DNA of 64,000 nucleotides from Candidatus Saccharimonadota bacterium (GCA_028289065.1 JAQGHA010000010.1:62001-126000), one strand, 5' to 3'. Shown: positions 1 to 9,970, numbered from the stretch's first letter. The notes: generated by a model from the letters alone, not told the origin. Numbers and translations: made by a program.

Positions 1-2
1 AC

Positions 3-3000
3 TTCGACGCAATTCGCTTAAGTGTCGCTAGTGCTGAGGACATCCAAAAGTGGAGTCACGGTGAAGTTACGAAACCGGAAACAATTAACTACCGTACTCA
101 AAAACCTGAGCGCGATGGGCTTTTCTGTGAACGAATTTTCGGTCCAGTAAAAGATATTAACCCGCACGATTCTAAGTTGAAGGGCGTTCGTTCACGCGAA
201 GCTGCTGTCGACAAGAATGGCGACCTAGTTACTAAATCTATCGTTCGACGCGAACGAATGGGTCACATTACCTTAGCTGCACCTGTTGCACACATCTGGT
301 TTATGCGTGGTACTCCATCAGCAATGTCATTGCTTTTGGGTATTACTGTTCGAAACCTAGAACGTGTTGCTTACTTTGCAACTTACGTAGTACTTAAAGC
401 AGATGTTGAAGCTCGCGACAAGAACCTTGCCGACCTTGAAGCTGAAACTGAAGCTGGCCGTGCGGCTATCAAAATCCGTTACGAAAAAGAAGCCGAAGCT
501 GAAGAAGCTGATGTTAAAGCACTTGCTGAAGCTCAAACAAAAGAGCTTGAAGAACTTAACGAAAGCTACACAGCTAAAAAAGCTCAACTTGATAGTTTGG
601 TAAAGAACTCACTTATGAGCGAAGTTGATTACCGTAACCTTCCTGAAGAGTACCAAGACTTAATCGAAGTTGGTATGGGTGGACAAGCATTGAAGGCTCT
701 CCTTGATGAGATTGAACTTCCTAGCTTGATTGCTAATCTAACTGAAGAAGTTGCTGGTGCCAAAGGTCAACGCGAGAAGAAGCTTTTGAAGCGCCTTAAG
801 GTACTTGAAGGTATGCAATCTGCTGGTATTAAGCCAGAAAGCCTTACACTGACAGTCCTTCCAGTTATTCCTCCGGACCTTCGTCCTATGGTGCAACTTA
901 CTGGTGGTCGTTTTGCAACTTCTGACCTTAACGACCTTTACCGTCGTGTGATTAACCGTAACAACCGTTTGAAGAAACTAATCGAGCTTAACGCTCCTGA
1001 AGTAATTCGTCGAAACGAAATGCGTATGTTGCAAGAAGCAGTTGATGCTTTGATTGACAACTCTGCAGCTCGTGGTGGTCGTGCAGTTAACGCAACCGGT
1101 GGTCGTCGTCGTCTTAAGTCAATCTCTGACATGCTTAAGGGTAAGCAGGGTCGTTTCCGCCAAAACCTTCTTGGTAAGCGTGTAGACTACTCTGGACGTT
1201 CTGTAATTGTGGTAGGTCCTAAGCTTAAGATCGACGAATGTGGTCTTCCAAAGCAAATGGCCCTCGAACTATTCAAACCATTCGTTATTAGCTGGTTGAT
1301 TAAAGGTGAGTACGCTCACAATATCCGTTCAGCAACACGTTTGATTGAATCTGGTGAAGCTATCGTTTGGGATGCCCTTGACGCTGTGACTGATGGCAAG
1401 TACGTTCTTTTGAACCGTGCACCGTCACTTCACCGTTTGTCTATCCAGGCTTTCAAACCAAAGCTGGTTGAAGGTAAGGCAATCCAATTGCACCCACTTG
1501 TAGCCAACGGTTTCAACGCCGACTACGATGGTGACCAAATGGCTGTTCACCTTCCATTATCACGCCAAGCACAACAAGAAGCTCGTGAGCTTATGAGCGC
1601 GACTGCTAACTTGTTGAAGCCAGCTGATGGTGCGCCAGTGCTTTCAATTGCACAGGACATCGTCCTTGGTAACTACTACCTAACGTACAACAAGCCAAGT
1701 GCACAAACTGTTGATGTTAAGTCATACAGTTCTATCTACGAAGCTGAAATGGCCTACGAAGCTCATGTCATCCAATTGCAAACGCCAATCCGTTTGACAT
1801 ACAAGGGTGAAATGCGCGTTACAACACTAGGTCGTGTATTCTTCAACGATATTCTACCGGCTGATTTCCCATACGACGATAGCGTTCAGACTAAGAAGCA
1901 AATTAAAAAGGTTCTAAACCAAATCTTCCAAGACTACGGTGCTGTACAAACAGCAACTACCGCTGACCGAATGAAGGGATTAGCTTTCCGATTTGCAACT
2001 ATCTCAGCTGTATCGACTGGTAAAGACGACTACGTTGAGTTCCCTGAAACTGATGAGTTCATTGCTGAAGGTGACGCAAAAACCGCCCTCATTAGCGAAC
2101 AATTCAACCAGGGTCTGATCTCTGAAGAAGAACGATACAACCTAACCATTTCTACATGGCGTGGTGTTGTTAACCGAATTACCGAATTCCTACAATTGAA
2201 GTTGAAGGACATGGATACAAGTGTGTCTGTGATGGTTAACTCTGGTGCACGTGGTGATATCTCGAACGTTCAGCTTGCTAGCGCCATGATTGGTATCATG
2301 GTTGATGCAACGAACCGCCAAATTGAGCTGCCAATCCGTTCTAGCTACAAAAAAGGTCTTTCATCACTTGAGCAATTCGTTGCGACTCGTGGTTCACGTA
2401 AGGGTCTTATTGACACCGCACTTAAGACAGCCGACTCGGGTTACCTAACTCGTCGTTTGGTTGACGTGTCACAAGACGTCTTTACAGTTGAAGACACCGA
2501 AGATAGCGACGACGGGTTCACTATCTACCGCTCTGAAACTGAATTAACAATGATTGACTTCGGTAACCGCCTTTACGGTCGTTACGCTGCAGAAGACATC
2601 AATGGTCACATTAAGCGAAACGAGCTAATTACTCGTGAAATCGCTCGTGCGATTGAAGCTGACTCTGAAGTGACTGAAGCTAAAATCCAATCAGTTCTTT
2701 CAACAAAGAACCTGCGTGGTGTGCCACAACGAAGCTACGGTATCGACATGTCGACTAACCAACTTGTTGCTAAAGCACAACCAGTAGGTGTTATTGCTGC
2801 CCAATCAGTTGGTGAGCCTGGTACTCAGCTTACGCTCCGTACCTTCCACGCCTCGGGTGTGGCCGAAAGCGACATTACACAAGGTTTGCCTCGTGTAGAA
2901 GAGTTGTTTGAAGCTCGTAACCCTAAGGGTCAAGCACACGTTACTGAAGTAACTGGTTTGGTTGAAGCTTGGGAAGATGGTAAGAAGTACATTGTACAAG

Positions 3001-3809
3001 TTACCCCTGAAGCCGGACACGTTGAACGTATTGCCCTTGAAGGCCGTACTGCTAACGTAAAGAACGGTGCAAACGTAAAGGTTGGTGACGTTCTTGCCGC
3101 TGGTGAGAGTGAAAGCAAGCCAATCGTTGCTCCATTCGACGGAATCGTTGAAATCACTGACGAATTTGTGGTGCTTGCAGCAACTGCTAGTTCACCAGTT
3201 CGTTACGAAGTTCCTGGAAGTATGCAATTGGTTGTTAAGAGTGGTGACACTGTTGAAGCAGGTGACCGCCTGACTAATGGTTCATTAAACTTGCACGACC
3301 TCATGCGTCTTAAGGGCATCGAAGCAACACAACGATACATCATTAACGAAGTTCTACGTATCTACGCTGCACAGGGTCAAGACGTTGCTGACAAGCACCT
3401 TGAGATCATTGTGCGTCAAATGTTCAGCCGTGTTCAGGTTGAAGATCCAGGTGATAGCTCATTCGTAACTGGTGACATCGTATCGCGTGCTGCTGTGGTT
3501 GAAGCCAACGACGTACTTGCTGCAGAAGGTAAAGAGCTCATCGCCTTTACTCAACTGTTACTCGGTATTACTAAGGTATCAATCTGGTCTGATAGCTGGC
3601 TTTCAGCTGCATCATTCCAAGATACTACTCGTGTATTAATTAATGCTGCAGTGAGTGGCCGTATGGACCGCCTACACGGACTTAAGGAAAACGTTATCAT
3701 CGGTCGAAAGATCCCAGTTGGTACTGGTGTTGATAGTGCACTTGCACTTGATACATTAGAAGGCGACGTGGTGTCTGAGATTGTTGAAGACGTTGAGTTA
3801 GCTGCTTAG
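3..3809 (+). CDS. rpoC: RNA polymerase beta' subunit, 5' partial
   Basis: Catalytic beta' subunit of RNA polymerase. The reading frame is open from base 3 and already reads FDAIRLSVAS, so only about 10-20 N-terminal residues lie outside the window; an internal TTG at 177 is not the start. The metal-binding motif NADYDGDQMAVH (usual NADFDGDQMAVH) is near 1517-1552, and the bridge-helix/trigger-loop region (GVIAAQSVGEPGTQLTLRTFH) is near 2788-2850. Both zinc sites of the family are gone. The N-terminal four-Cys finger after IFGPVKD is replaced by NPHDSKLKGVRSREAAV, and the second site (normally SVVSCDTDFGVCAHC) reads SVLSTKNLRGVPQRSYG. No large trigger-loop insertion is present. Followed by a terminator. 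The identity is certain. Confidence 0.98.
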   Translation, partial: FDAIRLSVASAEDIQKWSHGEVTKPETINYRTQKPERDGLFCERIFGPVKDINPHDSKLKGVRSREAAVDKNGDLVTKSIVRRERMGHITLAAPVAHIWFMRGTPSAMSLLLGITVRNLERVAYFATYVVLKADVEARDKNLADLEAETEAGRAAIKIRYEKEAEAEEADVKALAEAQTKELEELNESYTAKKAQLDSLVKNSLMSEVDYRNLPEEYQDLIEVGMGGQALKALLDEIELPSLIANLTEEVAGAKGQREKKLLKRLKVLEGMQSAGIKPESLTLTVLPVIPPDLRPMVQLTGGRFATSDLNDLYRRVINRNNRLKKLIELNAPEVIRRNEMRMLQEAVDALIDNSAARGGRAVNATGGRRRLKSISDMLKGKQGRFRQNLLGKRVDYSGRSVIVVGPKLKIDECGLPKQMALELFKPFVISWLIKGEYAHNIRSATRLIESGEAIVWDALDAVTDGKYVLLNRAPSLHRLSIQAFKPKLVEGKAIQLHPLVANGFNADYDGDQMAVHLPLSRQAQQEARELMSATANLLKPADGAPVLSIAQDIVLGNYYLTYNKPSAQTVDVKSYSSIYEAEMAYEAHVIQLQTPIRLTYKGEMRVTTLGRVFFNDILPADFPYDDSVQTKKQIKKVLNQIFQDYGAVQTATTADRMKGLAFRFATISAVSTGKDDYVEFPETDEFIAEGDAKTALISEQFNQGLISEEERYNLTISTWRGVVNRITEFLQLKLKDMDTSVSVMVNSGARGDISNVQLASAMIGIMVDATNRQIELPIRSSYKKGLSSLEQFVATRGSRKGLIDTALKTADSGYLTRRLVDVSQDVFTVEDTEDSDDGFTIYRSETELTMIDFGNRLYGRYAAEDINGHIKRNELITREIARAIEADSEVTEAKIQSVLSTKNLRGVPQRSYGIDMSTNQLVAKAQPVGVIAAQSVGEPGTQLTLRTFHASGVAESDITQGLPRVEELFEARNPKGQAHVTEVTGLVEAWEDGKKYIVQVTPEAGHVERIALEGRTANVKNGANVKVGDVLAAGESESKPIVAPFDGIVEITDEFVVLAATASSPVRYEVPGSMQLVVKSGDTVEAGDRLTNGSLNLHDLMRLKGIEATQRYIINEVLRIYAAQGQDVADKHLEIIVRQMFSRVQVEDPGDSSFVTGDIVSRAAVVEANDVLAAEGKELIAFTQLLLGITKVSIWSDSWLSAASFQDTTRVLINAAVSGRMDRLHGLKENVIIGRKIPVGTGVDSALALDTLEGDVVSEIVEDVELAA

Positions 3810-3827
3810 TTAGTTCTAAAGCTCAAA

Positions 3828-3862
3828 AAGAATTCCCTGCTCGAAAGAGTGGGGATTCTTTT
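3828..3862 (+). terminator. rpoC intrinsic terminator
   Basis: AAGAATTCCC (3828-3837) pairs with GGGGATTCTT (3851-3860), with one G-T wobble, and is followed by TTTT. It lies 19 bases after the rpoC stop. Confidence 0.85.
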
Positions 3863-3920
3863 ATATGCAGAATATGGTATAAATATACTTACCCATGTAT
3901 GGACAATCTTGGAGGTTATT

Positions 3921-4070
3921 ATGGGAGATCAAAAGCCGGGTCGTACGTTGATCAGGTTCACCAGCACATTCGATGCACTGCAGCAGGTAATGGCACTGCT
4001 CGATGACAAGTCGGTCGTAAGCCTTGATGACAAAGGCTACTCGGAAGAAGAGGAGTACGGTCATCACTAG
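3921..4070 (+). CDS. small acidic hypothetical protein (49 aa)
   Basis: I do not recognise this protein. The start MGDQKPGRTL is chosen over an upstream in-frame ATG at 3849 because GGAGG (3911-3915) sits five bases before it. The product is short and soluble, with an acidic C-terminus (SEEEEYGHH) and no membrane segment. It is followed after 43 bases by another small gene with its own ribosome-binding site. The base composition is more GC-rich than the ribosomal neighbours. Confidence 0.6.
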   Translation: MGDQKPGRTLIRFTSTFDALQQVMALLDDKSVVSLDDKGYSEEEEYGHH

Positions 4071-4113
4071 GGTCAAAAGACTCTTCATGTAACCTATTGA
4101 GAAGGGCGGTGTG

Positions 4114-4356
4114 ATGGCGAACCTGGAAGACGTAACGGTTGCGGAGTTCCAAGAAGGAATACTGTATTACTTGCGTCTTGATGTTTGGAGCAACCCGTGT
4201 AATCCCGAAACGGTTAAGGCGATTCAAGATGCTGAGACGTTACGTGAGTTGAAGCTGGCAATTAATATCGCCCTTTTACGGGACGATATGCCGAAACAAC
4301 TTCGAAAGAGCCTGATTACCATCAAGATGAACATCAAGCGTCAGCTACGCAAGTGA
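4114..4356 (+). CDS. hypothetical protein (80 aa)
   Basis: Unrecognised small soluble protein, predicted largely helical, with a basic C-terminus (SLITIKMNIKRQLRK). GTG 4111 and ATG 4114 are both possible starts; the ATG has better spacing from GAAGGGCGG at 4101-4109. It probably forms a two-gene unit with the gene ending at 4070, closed by the terminator at 4369-4430. Both genes lie between rpoC and the rpsL promoter. Confidence 0.6.
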   Translation: MANLEDVTVAEFQEGILYYLRLDVWSNPCNPETVKAIQDAETLRELKLAINIALLRDDMPKQLRKSLITIKMNIKRQLRK

Positions 4357-4368
4357 CGCATGGGCAGC

Positions 4369-4430
4369 GCCCACTGGAAAGGCCGCTGGGAGTTATTTCT
4401 CAGTGCTGCCTCTCAGTGGGCCTTTTCTCT
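4369..4430 (+). terminator. terminator after the two small genes
   Basis: GCCCACTG (4369-4376) pairs with CAGTGGGC (4414-4421); the long loop contains a further G/C-rich stem. It is followed by CTTTTCTCT. Confidence 0.7.
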
Positions 4431-4433
4431 ATC

Positions 4434-4462
4434 TTGCTATAACAGTAGTTTATTGCTATAAT
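4434..4462 (+). promoter_or_regulatory. rpsL promoter
   Basis: -35 TTGCTA (4434-4439), 17-base spacer, extended -10 TGC-TATAAT (TATAAT at 4457-4462). It predicts a leader of about 220 nt before rpsL. Confidence 0.8.
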
Positions 4463-4469
4463 AATGAAT

Positions 4470-4691
4470 GAGTTTCCTCTTACGAACGTGTTAGCCAGTT
4501 GAATGTGTACAGACTAGCGCGAGACAGTAAGATAGACACAGAACGATCATGCTGAGATCAATCTGTAAAAGAGTTCAAAATTAACCTAGAATGTTGAAGA
4601 TCGTAGAATAAATAGTTCTACAGATGGATTGCGACATTCTGATTATGTATTCCGAGAGTAATCTCAAAGTTAAATAACAATGGAGTTATAA
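4470..4691 (+). promoter_or_regulatory. structured rpsL-rpsG leader RNA
   Basis: No ORF lies in this 220-nt untranslated leader. A nested hairpin is visible: AGAATGTTG (4588-4596) pairs with CGACATTCT (4632-4640), and inside it GTAGAA (4603-4608) pairs with TTCTAC (4616-4621). This would suit autoregulation by S12 or S7, but the ligand is unknown. Confidence 0.5.
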
Positions 4692-5104
<413 letters not shown>

Positions 5105-5105
<1 letters not shown>

Positions 5106-5584
5106 TGCCACGTAAAACTACTGCTAGCCTCCAACGAGTGCTTAACCCAGACCGCAAATACCAAAGCGTATTAGTACAACGTCTTATCAACAAGTCTATG
5201 CTTGATGGTAAAAAGCTTGTTGCTGAACGTGCTGTATACGAAGCACTTGAAACAGCTGCTAAAAAGCTTGATCACGAAAACCCACTTGAAGTGTTTGAAA
5301 AAGCCCTTAAAAACGTTTCTCCAAACTTCGAAGTTAAATCTCGCCGTGTTGGTGGTGCTAACTACCAAATTCCATTCCCAGTTGCTGGCCACCGCCAATT
5401 GCACTATGCCTTTTCATGGTTAGTACAATCAGCTCGTGGACGTAAAGGTATTCCTTTCGCACAACGACTTGCTTTGGAAATTGTAGATGCCTACAACGAA
5501 ACCGGTGTTGCTTTCAAGAAGAAAGAAGACACTCACAAAATGGCCGAAGCCAACCGTGCTTTCGCACACTTCGCCCGCAGTTAA
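5105..5584 (+). CDS. rpsG: 30S ribosomal protein S7
   Basis: 16S rRNA-binding nucleator of the 30S head, 159 aa, close to the family length. The family signature SRRVGGANYQIPFPV is present (bacterial norm SRRVGGATYQVPVEV). Second gene of the rpsL-rpsG unit, with a one-base overlap. It is followed by a perfect terminator at 5604, which cuts the usual str operon here; fusA lies 4.4 kb away. Confidence 0.98.
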
Positions 5585-5603
5585 TATAACTACGCGATAC
5601 TCG

Positions 5604-5640
5604 ATACCCTCAGTCAATTTGACTGAGGGTATTGTATTTT
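5604..5640 (+). terminator. rpsG terminator
   Basis: ATACCCTCAGTC pairs with GACTGAGGGTAT across AATTT, followed by TGTATTTT. The downstream promoter begins within its tail. Confidence 0.92.
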
Positions 5641-5660
5641 AACGCACTATATGCTATAAT
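5632..5660 (+). promoter_or_regulatory. promoter of the ParB-like small gene
   Basis: -35 TTGTAT (5632-5637), 17-base spacer, extended -10 TGC-TATAAT (5655-5660). It overlaps the rpsG terminator. Confidence 0.75.
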
Positions 5661-5694
5661 ACTTTTTACGTATTTATCGAAGGAGGTTATAACT

Positions 5695-5958
5695 ATGAGA
5701 CTGACTACTCAAGGAGGTCTTGTGGAAAGTACCAAGCTATACGTCCCGATCGACGCCATTCGCGTCAATCACAAGAAACTCCGCAAGTTGAGCAAGGTGA
5801 AGATTGATCGTTACTATCGTGAATACGAGCGTGGCGATGAATTTCAGCCTATCACTGTCGACTTCTGCGGCGATTTCTACACCATCCGCGACGGTCGTCA
5901 TCGCTTTCAGGCCCAGCTGTACGCCGGCTATAGCCTGATCGAGGTCGATGCCCAGTAA
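5695..5958 (+). CDS. ParB/sulfiredoxin-like small protein
   Basis: 87 aa. The start MRLTTQGG is taken because AGGAGG (5681-5686) precedes ATG 5695; an upstream TTG would put the promoter inside the gene. The C-terminal half, PITVD-FCGDFYTIRDGRHRFQA, matches the N-terminal fold of ParB-like nucleases, with the nucleotide/phosphate-binding DGRHR motif. It lacks the DNA-binding part of chromosomal ParB, so its role is unknown. It is GC-richer than the neighbours, has its own promoter and terminator, and looks like an acquired monocistronic unit. A second DGxHR protein is at 63632. Confidence 0.7.
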   Translation: MRLTTQGGLVESTKLYVPIDAIRVNHKKLRKLSKVKIDRYYREYERGDEFQPITVDFCGDFYTIRDGRHRFQAQLYAGYSLIEVDAQ

Positions 5959-5969
5959 TTATTTGCCTC

Positions 5970-6000
5970 GGGGCGGTCTATCAACGACCGCCCCTTTAAT
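5970..6000 (+). terminator. terminator of the ParB-like gene
   Basis: GGGGCGGTC (5970-5978) pairs with GACCGCCCC (5986-5994), followed by TTTAAT. Confidence 0.9.
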
Positions 6001-6006
6001 ATGTAA

Positions 6007-6033
6007 ATACCCGGCTATTCACAAGCCGGGTAT
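6007..6033. terminator. hairpin terminator between convergent genes
   Basis: ATACCCGGCT pairs with AGCCGGGTAT around ATTCACA. It lies 27 bases from the end of the minus-strand tail-fibre-like gene and probably ends its transcript. Confidence 0.7.
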
Positions 6034-6059
6034 TATTAACTAGTCAACTTAAGTAGGGA

Positions 6060-7874
6060 TTATCCTACTTGGTGCCAACCGGTACCATCTGCGATAAAGT
6101 CAGCAACTTGGCCGTAGCTGTTTACTGAAATCGTTGAAGATGTTTCTGTACCAGCGTTAATGACGCCAGAAGGAGGTGCTACCAGTACTGCGTTTACGTT
6201 GTTAGTTAGCTTTTTAACAGTAACGTATGCGCCGTTTGCAGGAGCTGGAAGGGTAACGGTGTATCCACTTGTGGTTGTATCACAAATAACGAAGTCACCA
6301 CTGGCTGCTGTGTAAGCAGATGTGCGGGTAACAGCTGTCCAAGTTGAACCACCGCCAGCTGCTGCTGGAGTAGCCCAGACGAGTGTGGTGCCGTTCCAGG
6401 TAAGTACTTGGTTACTACTTGGTGTGTTTGAAGCCGCAAGCTTAGGTTCAGTGATTGAAGCGTCAGCAATTTTAGCGGTTGTGACGTTTGCGTCAGCAAT
6501 TTTTGCTGTTGTAACGTTGGCATCCGTAATTTTAACAGTTGTAACAGCGTTAGTAGCTAGTTCGGTTGCAGCAACTGCACCAGCGACAATTTGCGCGTTA
6601 CTTGCAGTACCGCTTAAGTCGCCACCAACAGTAGGGTCACCAGAGCCAGCAGATTGAGCTACCCATGTGAAGTTTGTGCCGTTATAGCTTAGTACTTGAC
6701 CGTTAGCAGCAGTGTTTGAAGCAGCAAGTTTAGCTTCGGTAACAGCACCATCAGCAATTTTTGCAGTTGTAACGTTAGCATCGGTAATTTTAACAGTTGT
6801 AACGGCATTAGCAGCAAGTTCGGTTGCGGTAACAGCGTTTGGAACTAATTTAGCGTTGCTTGCCGTACCGGTAAGGTCACCACCAACAGTTGGGTCAGTC
6901 GCTGTACCGGTTGGTTGAGCTACCCATGTGAAGTTTGTACCGTTATAACTTAGAATTTGTCCGCTGACAGGAGCGTTAGCAACGCTTAACTTTGCTTCAG
7001 TAATAGCATCGTCAGCAACCTTAATGGTTGTTACGTTCGCATCGGCAATTTTTGCAGTTGTAACGTTAGCGTCTGCTAATTTAGCAGTAGTTACGCCAGC
7101 ATCAGCTAGTTTAGAAGTTGAAATGTTTCCGTCAGTAATTTTAACAGTCGTAACCGCGTTGGTTGCGAGTTCCGGAGTTCCGACAACGCCAGTAGCTAGT
7201 TGCGCGTTACTTGCAACACCGCTTAAGTCACCACCCATAGTTGGATCGCCTGAACCGCTTGCTTGGGCTACCCACGTGAAGTTTGTACCATTGTAACTTA
7301 GCACTTGACCGGTAGTTGGTGTGTTTGAAGCAGCAAGTTTCGGTTCAGTAACGGCGTCGTTTACGATTTTAGCGCTTGTAACACTACTATCTACTGGTGT
7401 ACGAGCGTCTGTAAGACGTACGTCACCGTTAGTAACAACAGTTGCGCCCGATGCTTGTAAGCCACCTGTGAAGTTTTTAAAGCCAATAACTGTTTGTGTG
7501 CCAGCTAGTGTGACAACGTCAGAAGTATTGGCTTTTCCGGCAAGCCCAGGAACAGTTGGGGCTGCGGCAGTTCCACCTAGGTCGCCAGCAAGCTGTATAA
7601 GACCTTTAGTAGATGTCGATGCATCTGGTACAGACCCAGAACTCGTTGGGGTAGACCATGAAAGGTTTGTACCGTCATATGTTAAAGTTTGGCCGGTAGT
7701 CGGTGAGTTGCTGATGGCAAGTTTAGCTAATGTAACCGAACCTGAGGCGAGTGCAGCAGTAGTAACGCTTCCAGCTTTTAGGTTACCGTTACTATCGTGT
7801 GTAGTTGATAGGAAATCATTTAACAAATTTCCCCAATTCCCTGCGTCGCTTCCTGGTTGCGGTAGACGTGGCAT
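6060..7874 (-). CDS. modular phage tail-fibre-like repeat protein
   Basis: 604 aa from the start MPRLPQPGSD (ATG at 7874-7872, GGAG upstream); a longer in-frame start at 7919 adds 15 residues and is less likely. The N-terminus reads PRLPQPGSDAGNWGNLLNDFL. Three modules of 85-115 residues follow, each with KLAASNTP-GQVLSYNGTNFTWVAQ, a DPTVGGDLSGTASNAQ block and strings of VTTAKIADAN. The C-terminal domain begins near GSTWTAVTRTSAYTA. Tail-fibre and surface adhesin proteins have such collagen-like or helical repeats. There is no signal peptide and no other phage gene nearby. Function unknown; adhesin or receptor-binding protein is an inference. Confidence 0.75.
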   Translation of the reverse strand: MPRLPQPGSDAGNWGNLLNDFLSTTHDSNGNLKAGSVTTAALASGSVTLAKLAISNSPTTGQTLTYDGTNLSWSTPTSSGSVPDASTSTKGLIQLAGDLGGTAAAPTVPGLAGKANTSDVVTLAGTQTVIGFKNFTGGLQASGATVVTNGDVRLTDARTPVDSSVTSAKIVNDAVTEPKLAASNTPTTGQVLSYNGTNFTWVAQASGSGDPTMGGDLSGVASNAQLATGVVGTPELATNAVTTVKITDGNISTSKLADAGVTTAKLADANVTTAKIADANVTTIKVADDAITEAKLSVANAPVSGQILSYNGTNFTWVAQPTGTATDPTVGGDLTGTASNAKLVPNAVTATELAANAVTTVKITDANVTTAKIADGAVTEAKLAASNTAANGQVLSYNGTNFTWVAQSAGSGDPTVGGDLSGTASNAQIVAGAVAATELATNAVTTVKITDANVTTAKIADANVTTAKIADASITEPKLAASNTPSSNQVLTWNGTTLVWATPAAAGGGSTWTAVTRTSAYTAASGDFVICDTTTSGYTVTLPAPANGAYVTVKKLTNNVNAVLVAPPSGVINAGTETSSTISVNSYGQVADFIADGTGWHQVG

Positions 7875-8050
7875 ATCCCTGTTTCTCCATTTATTGATTA
7901 TGGTTGTGTATGGTTTCAATATACAGCCATGACACTAGAAACACAACTATTATGCTTAATATCCGATATTTACTTATTTAAACTGCTCATGTATAACAAG
8001 GACAAATGGGGATAACTATACAAATCGGAAAGGTTATAGGCGATTAGCTT

Positions 8051-8842
8051 ATGATTGAACGTGTTTATCTTGATAATGCACGTTCACGCCGTCTGCCCCC
8101 ACCGGAAGCTTGGAAGAAGCCAGATAAGTGGATTGACCTCTCAACTGGGTTGCCAAAACTCGACGTACCTAAGCTGGTATTTGAAACCGATGACCGAGGT
8201 TTTATTAACACTGACGATGTTGTTGAACAGGTTGAAGATATGTTCTTCTGGAAAGATTATGATTGGCCATTTAATCTTAATGACCCAGAAACAGCCCCCG
8301 ACGACCACCATTTTTATTTCACTGAGGCAGAGTATAGTCCACGGCAGAATAATGGTAGCTATATTCCCAGTGCATTTCGCGAGTTACCAACGGTAATCGG
8401 TAGGATGCCGCGGCAATTCCATAATGTCTTTCACGATTTTACGGTAAAACCATGCATGCCGTACATGGAGGCTATGGAAGAGTACCACTCTTCGTATAAG
8501 TTAGCCCACCGAGCGTTCAAGAATTTAATTACATCCGCAAAAAATACTTCCCAAGCTTCACACAGGTTTACATTACGACAGCGAGCGCTGCATGAGGGTA
8601 GGATAGTACCATCCGACCCAGATGATGTGGTTGTGAAGGAAATGATGCGCGATTTTTTTTCAAAACACTTCGACGCTTACAGCCGGTCTATAGATGAGGT
8701 GATGACACTTCCGGAGCGAATGCTGATCCTTCCTAATTTGGAAGGTATACCTCAACAAAAGCCACATTTAGTTGTAAAGAAGATAGGCAAGTATATGGTG
8801 CAAAGTAGTATTAATTATATGCCGCTTTTAAGAGCTGCTTAA
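8051..8842 (+). CDS. hypothetical protein (263 aa)
   Basis: I do not recognise a family. It is soluble, with no membrane segment, and has an N-terminal RRLPPPEAWKKPDKW segment, an acidic middle and a helical C-terminal half. A weak AAAGGTTATAGG lies upstream of the ATG. It ends 63 bases before another unknown gene, which has its own promoter, so they need not be one operon. Probably lineage-specific. Confidence 0.75.
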   Translation: MIERVYLDNARSRRLPPPEAWKKPDKWIDLSTGLPKLDVPKLVFETDDRGFINTDDVVEQVEDMFFWKDYDWPFNLNDPETAPDDHHFYFTEAEYSPRQNNGSYIPSAFRELPTVIGRMPRQFHNVFHDFTVKPCMPYMEAMEEYHSSYKLAHRAFKNLITSAKNTSQASHRFTLRQRALHEGRIVPSDPDDVVVKEMMRDFFSKHFDAYSRSIDEVMTLPERMLILPNLEGIPQQKPHLVVKKIGKYMVQSSINYMPLLRAA

Positions 8843-8905
8843 TATAAGACATATACTATGTTGCTTACACTTGCAGGAGAGGTGTGCTGCTAGTACAATC
8901 CAACT

Positions 8906-9880
8906 ATGTTTGAAAGTGAAAATAATATCGAGAACTTATTTAATGAATCTTCTAAAGAGTTAAACGGGTTGGAAGCTGCTTTTAGCGAGCCATTTGTTGA
9001 ACGCGTACTTGAAATGGGTCGTACGTACAATGAAATTTTCAAAGAAATTCCACCCACCGAGGAAGAACGAGCTTATATTATTCAGGAGCTAGATATAGAG
9101 TGGGGTACCATTAAAGGTACAATAATTAAGTATACCGGTAATGTTAAGGTCAAAGACCGAGATGACGAAGGTGAAGTAAGGATTATTTTTATTGATGGTG
9201 CCGAGGTGGTGTCAAACGGTTTTTATATTGAACCGGAGTATGCTAATGGACGAGAGCTGCAAAAAGTTAAACACCATTTGTTTGTAAAATTTAACGACCT
9301 TTATGGTGATGAGTCTGGTGAAGATAACGGTAACCTGGCGGGTGCTACAGGGGACATCGATAGTTCGTCAATTGAACTCGACTCTGCATCTGCTGAGCGT
9401 GCGAGGGCTTGGTTGACTATATCATGCCCAGAATTGATAGAAGAAATTGATCTTCGGGTCCTAAATGCTGCTGGCGGTGAAGATGATGCAATAGTTTCTT
9501 TAAGAGGCTTTGACTTAAGTATTTACCCTGAATTAAGTGATGACTTTACAAGAAATTGTTTAACCATATATTTACAAAAAGTTGTTGAAATTGATTTATA
9601 CGCACCATATTCAACCAAACTCGATGGATATGCCCGTATGCTGGACGATCAATCAAACCTATACACATTAAAAATAGACGGTGCCTTAGTATATATAAAT
9701 CATTTAATATTACATCCAACTTTTAATTTAGACGAAACCGATACCGCGTGGTCATTAGCGACAGTAATTACCGTACTCGATGAAGACCGAACCGAAGATC
9801 CGGAACAGTATATAGTACCGATTGACACTTTTAAAGAACTGCACTCGATACGTAGCGCATTCTATGAGACGAATAGCTAG
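8906..9880 (+). CDS. hypothetical acidic protein (324 aa)
   Basis: Unrecognised. Acidic throughout, with no signal peptide or membrane segment, and a low-complexity linker (GDESGEDNGNLAGATGDIDSSS) near residue 135. The -10 box TACAAT (8894-8899) ends six bases before the ATG and there is no ribosome-binding site, so the mRNA is probably leaderless. It lies directly upstream of the fusA promoter. Confidence 0.75.
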   Translation: MFESENNIENLFNESSKELNGLEAAFSEPFVERVLEMGRTYNEIFKEIPPTEEERAYIIQELDIEWGTIKGTIIKYTGNVKVKDRDDEGEVRIIFIDGAEVVSNGFYIEPEYANGRELQKVKHHLFVKFNDLYGDESGEDNGNLAGATGDIDSSSIELDSASAERARAWLTISCPELIEEIDLRVLNAAGGEDDAIVSLRGFDLSIYPELSDDFTRNCLTIYLQKVVEIDLYAPYSTKLDGYARMLDDQSNLYTLKIDGALVYINHLILHPTFNLDETDTAWSLATVITVLDEDRTEDPEQYIVPIDTFKELHSIRSAFYETNS

Positions 9881-9906
9881 AAATTAACAGTTTTATCTGT
9901 TATAAT
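9878..9906 (+). promoter_or_regulatory. fusA promoter
   Basis: Extended -10 TGT-TATAAT (TATAAT at 9901-9906); the -35 region TAGAAA (9878-9883) is weak. The leader is about 60 nt. Confidence 0.6.
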
Positions 9907-9970
9907 GTACCTAAAGCGGCTATTTTCTATGGCCAAAAATATTTAATCGAGAAAGAGACACGAGAGACGT

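Noticed and set aside
6400..7300. CRISPR-like regular repeats
   Set aside because: The repetition is coding (VTTAKIADAN modules in frame) and has no unique spacers.
6322..7932. Plus-strand ORFs opposite the tail-fibre-like gene
   Set aside because: They mirror the repeats of the minus-strand gene, have Ala/Val/Ser-biased translations and no ribosome-binding sites.
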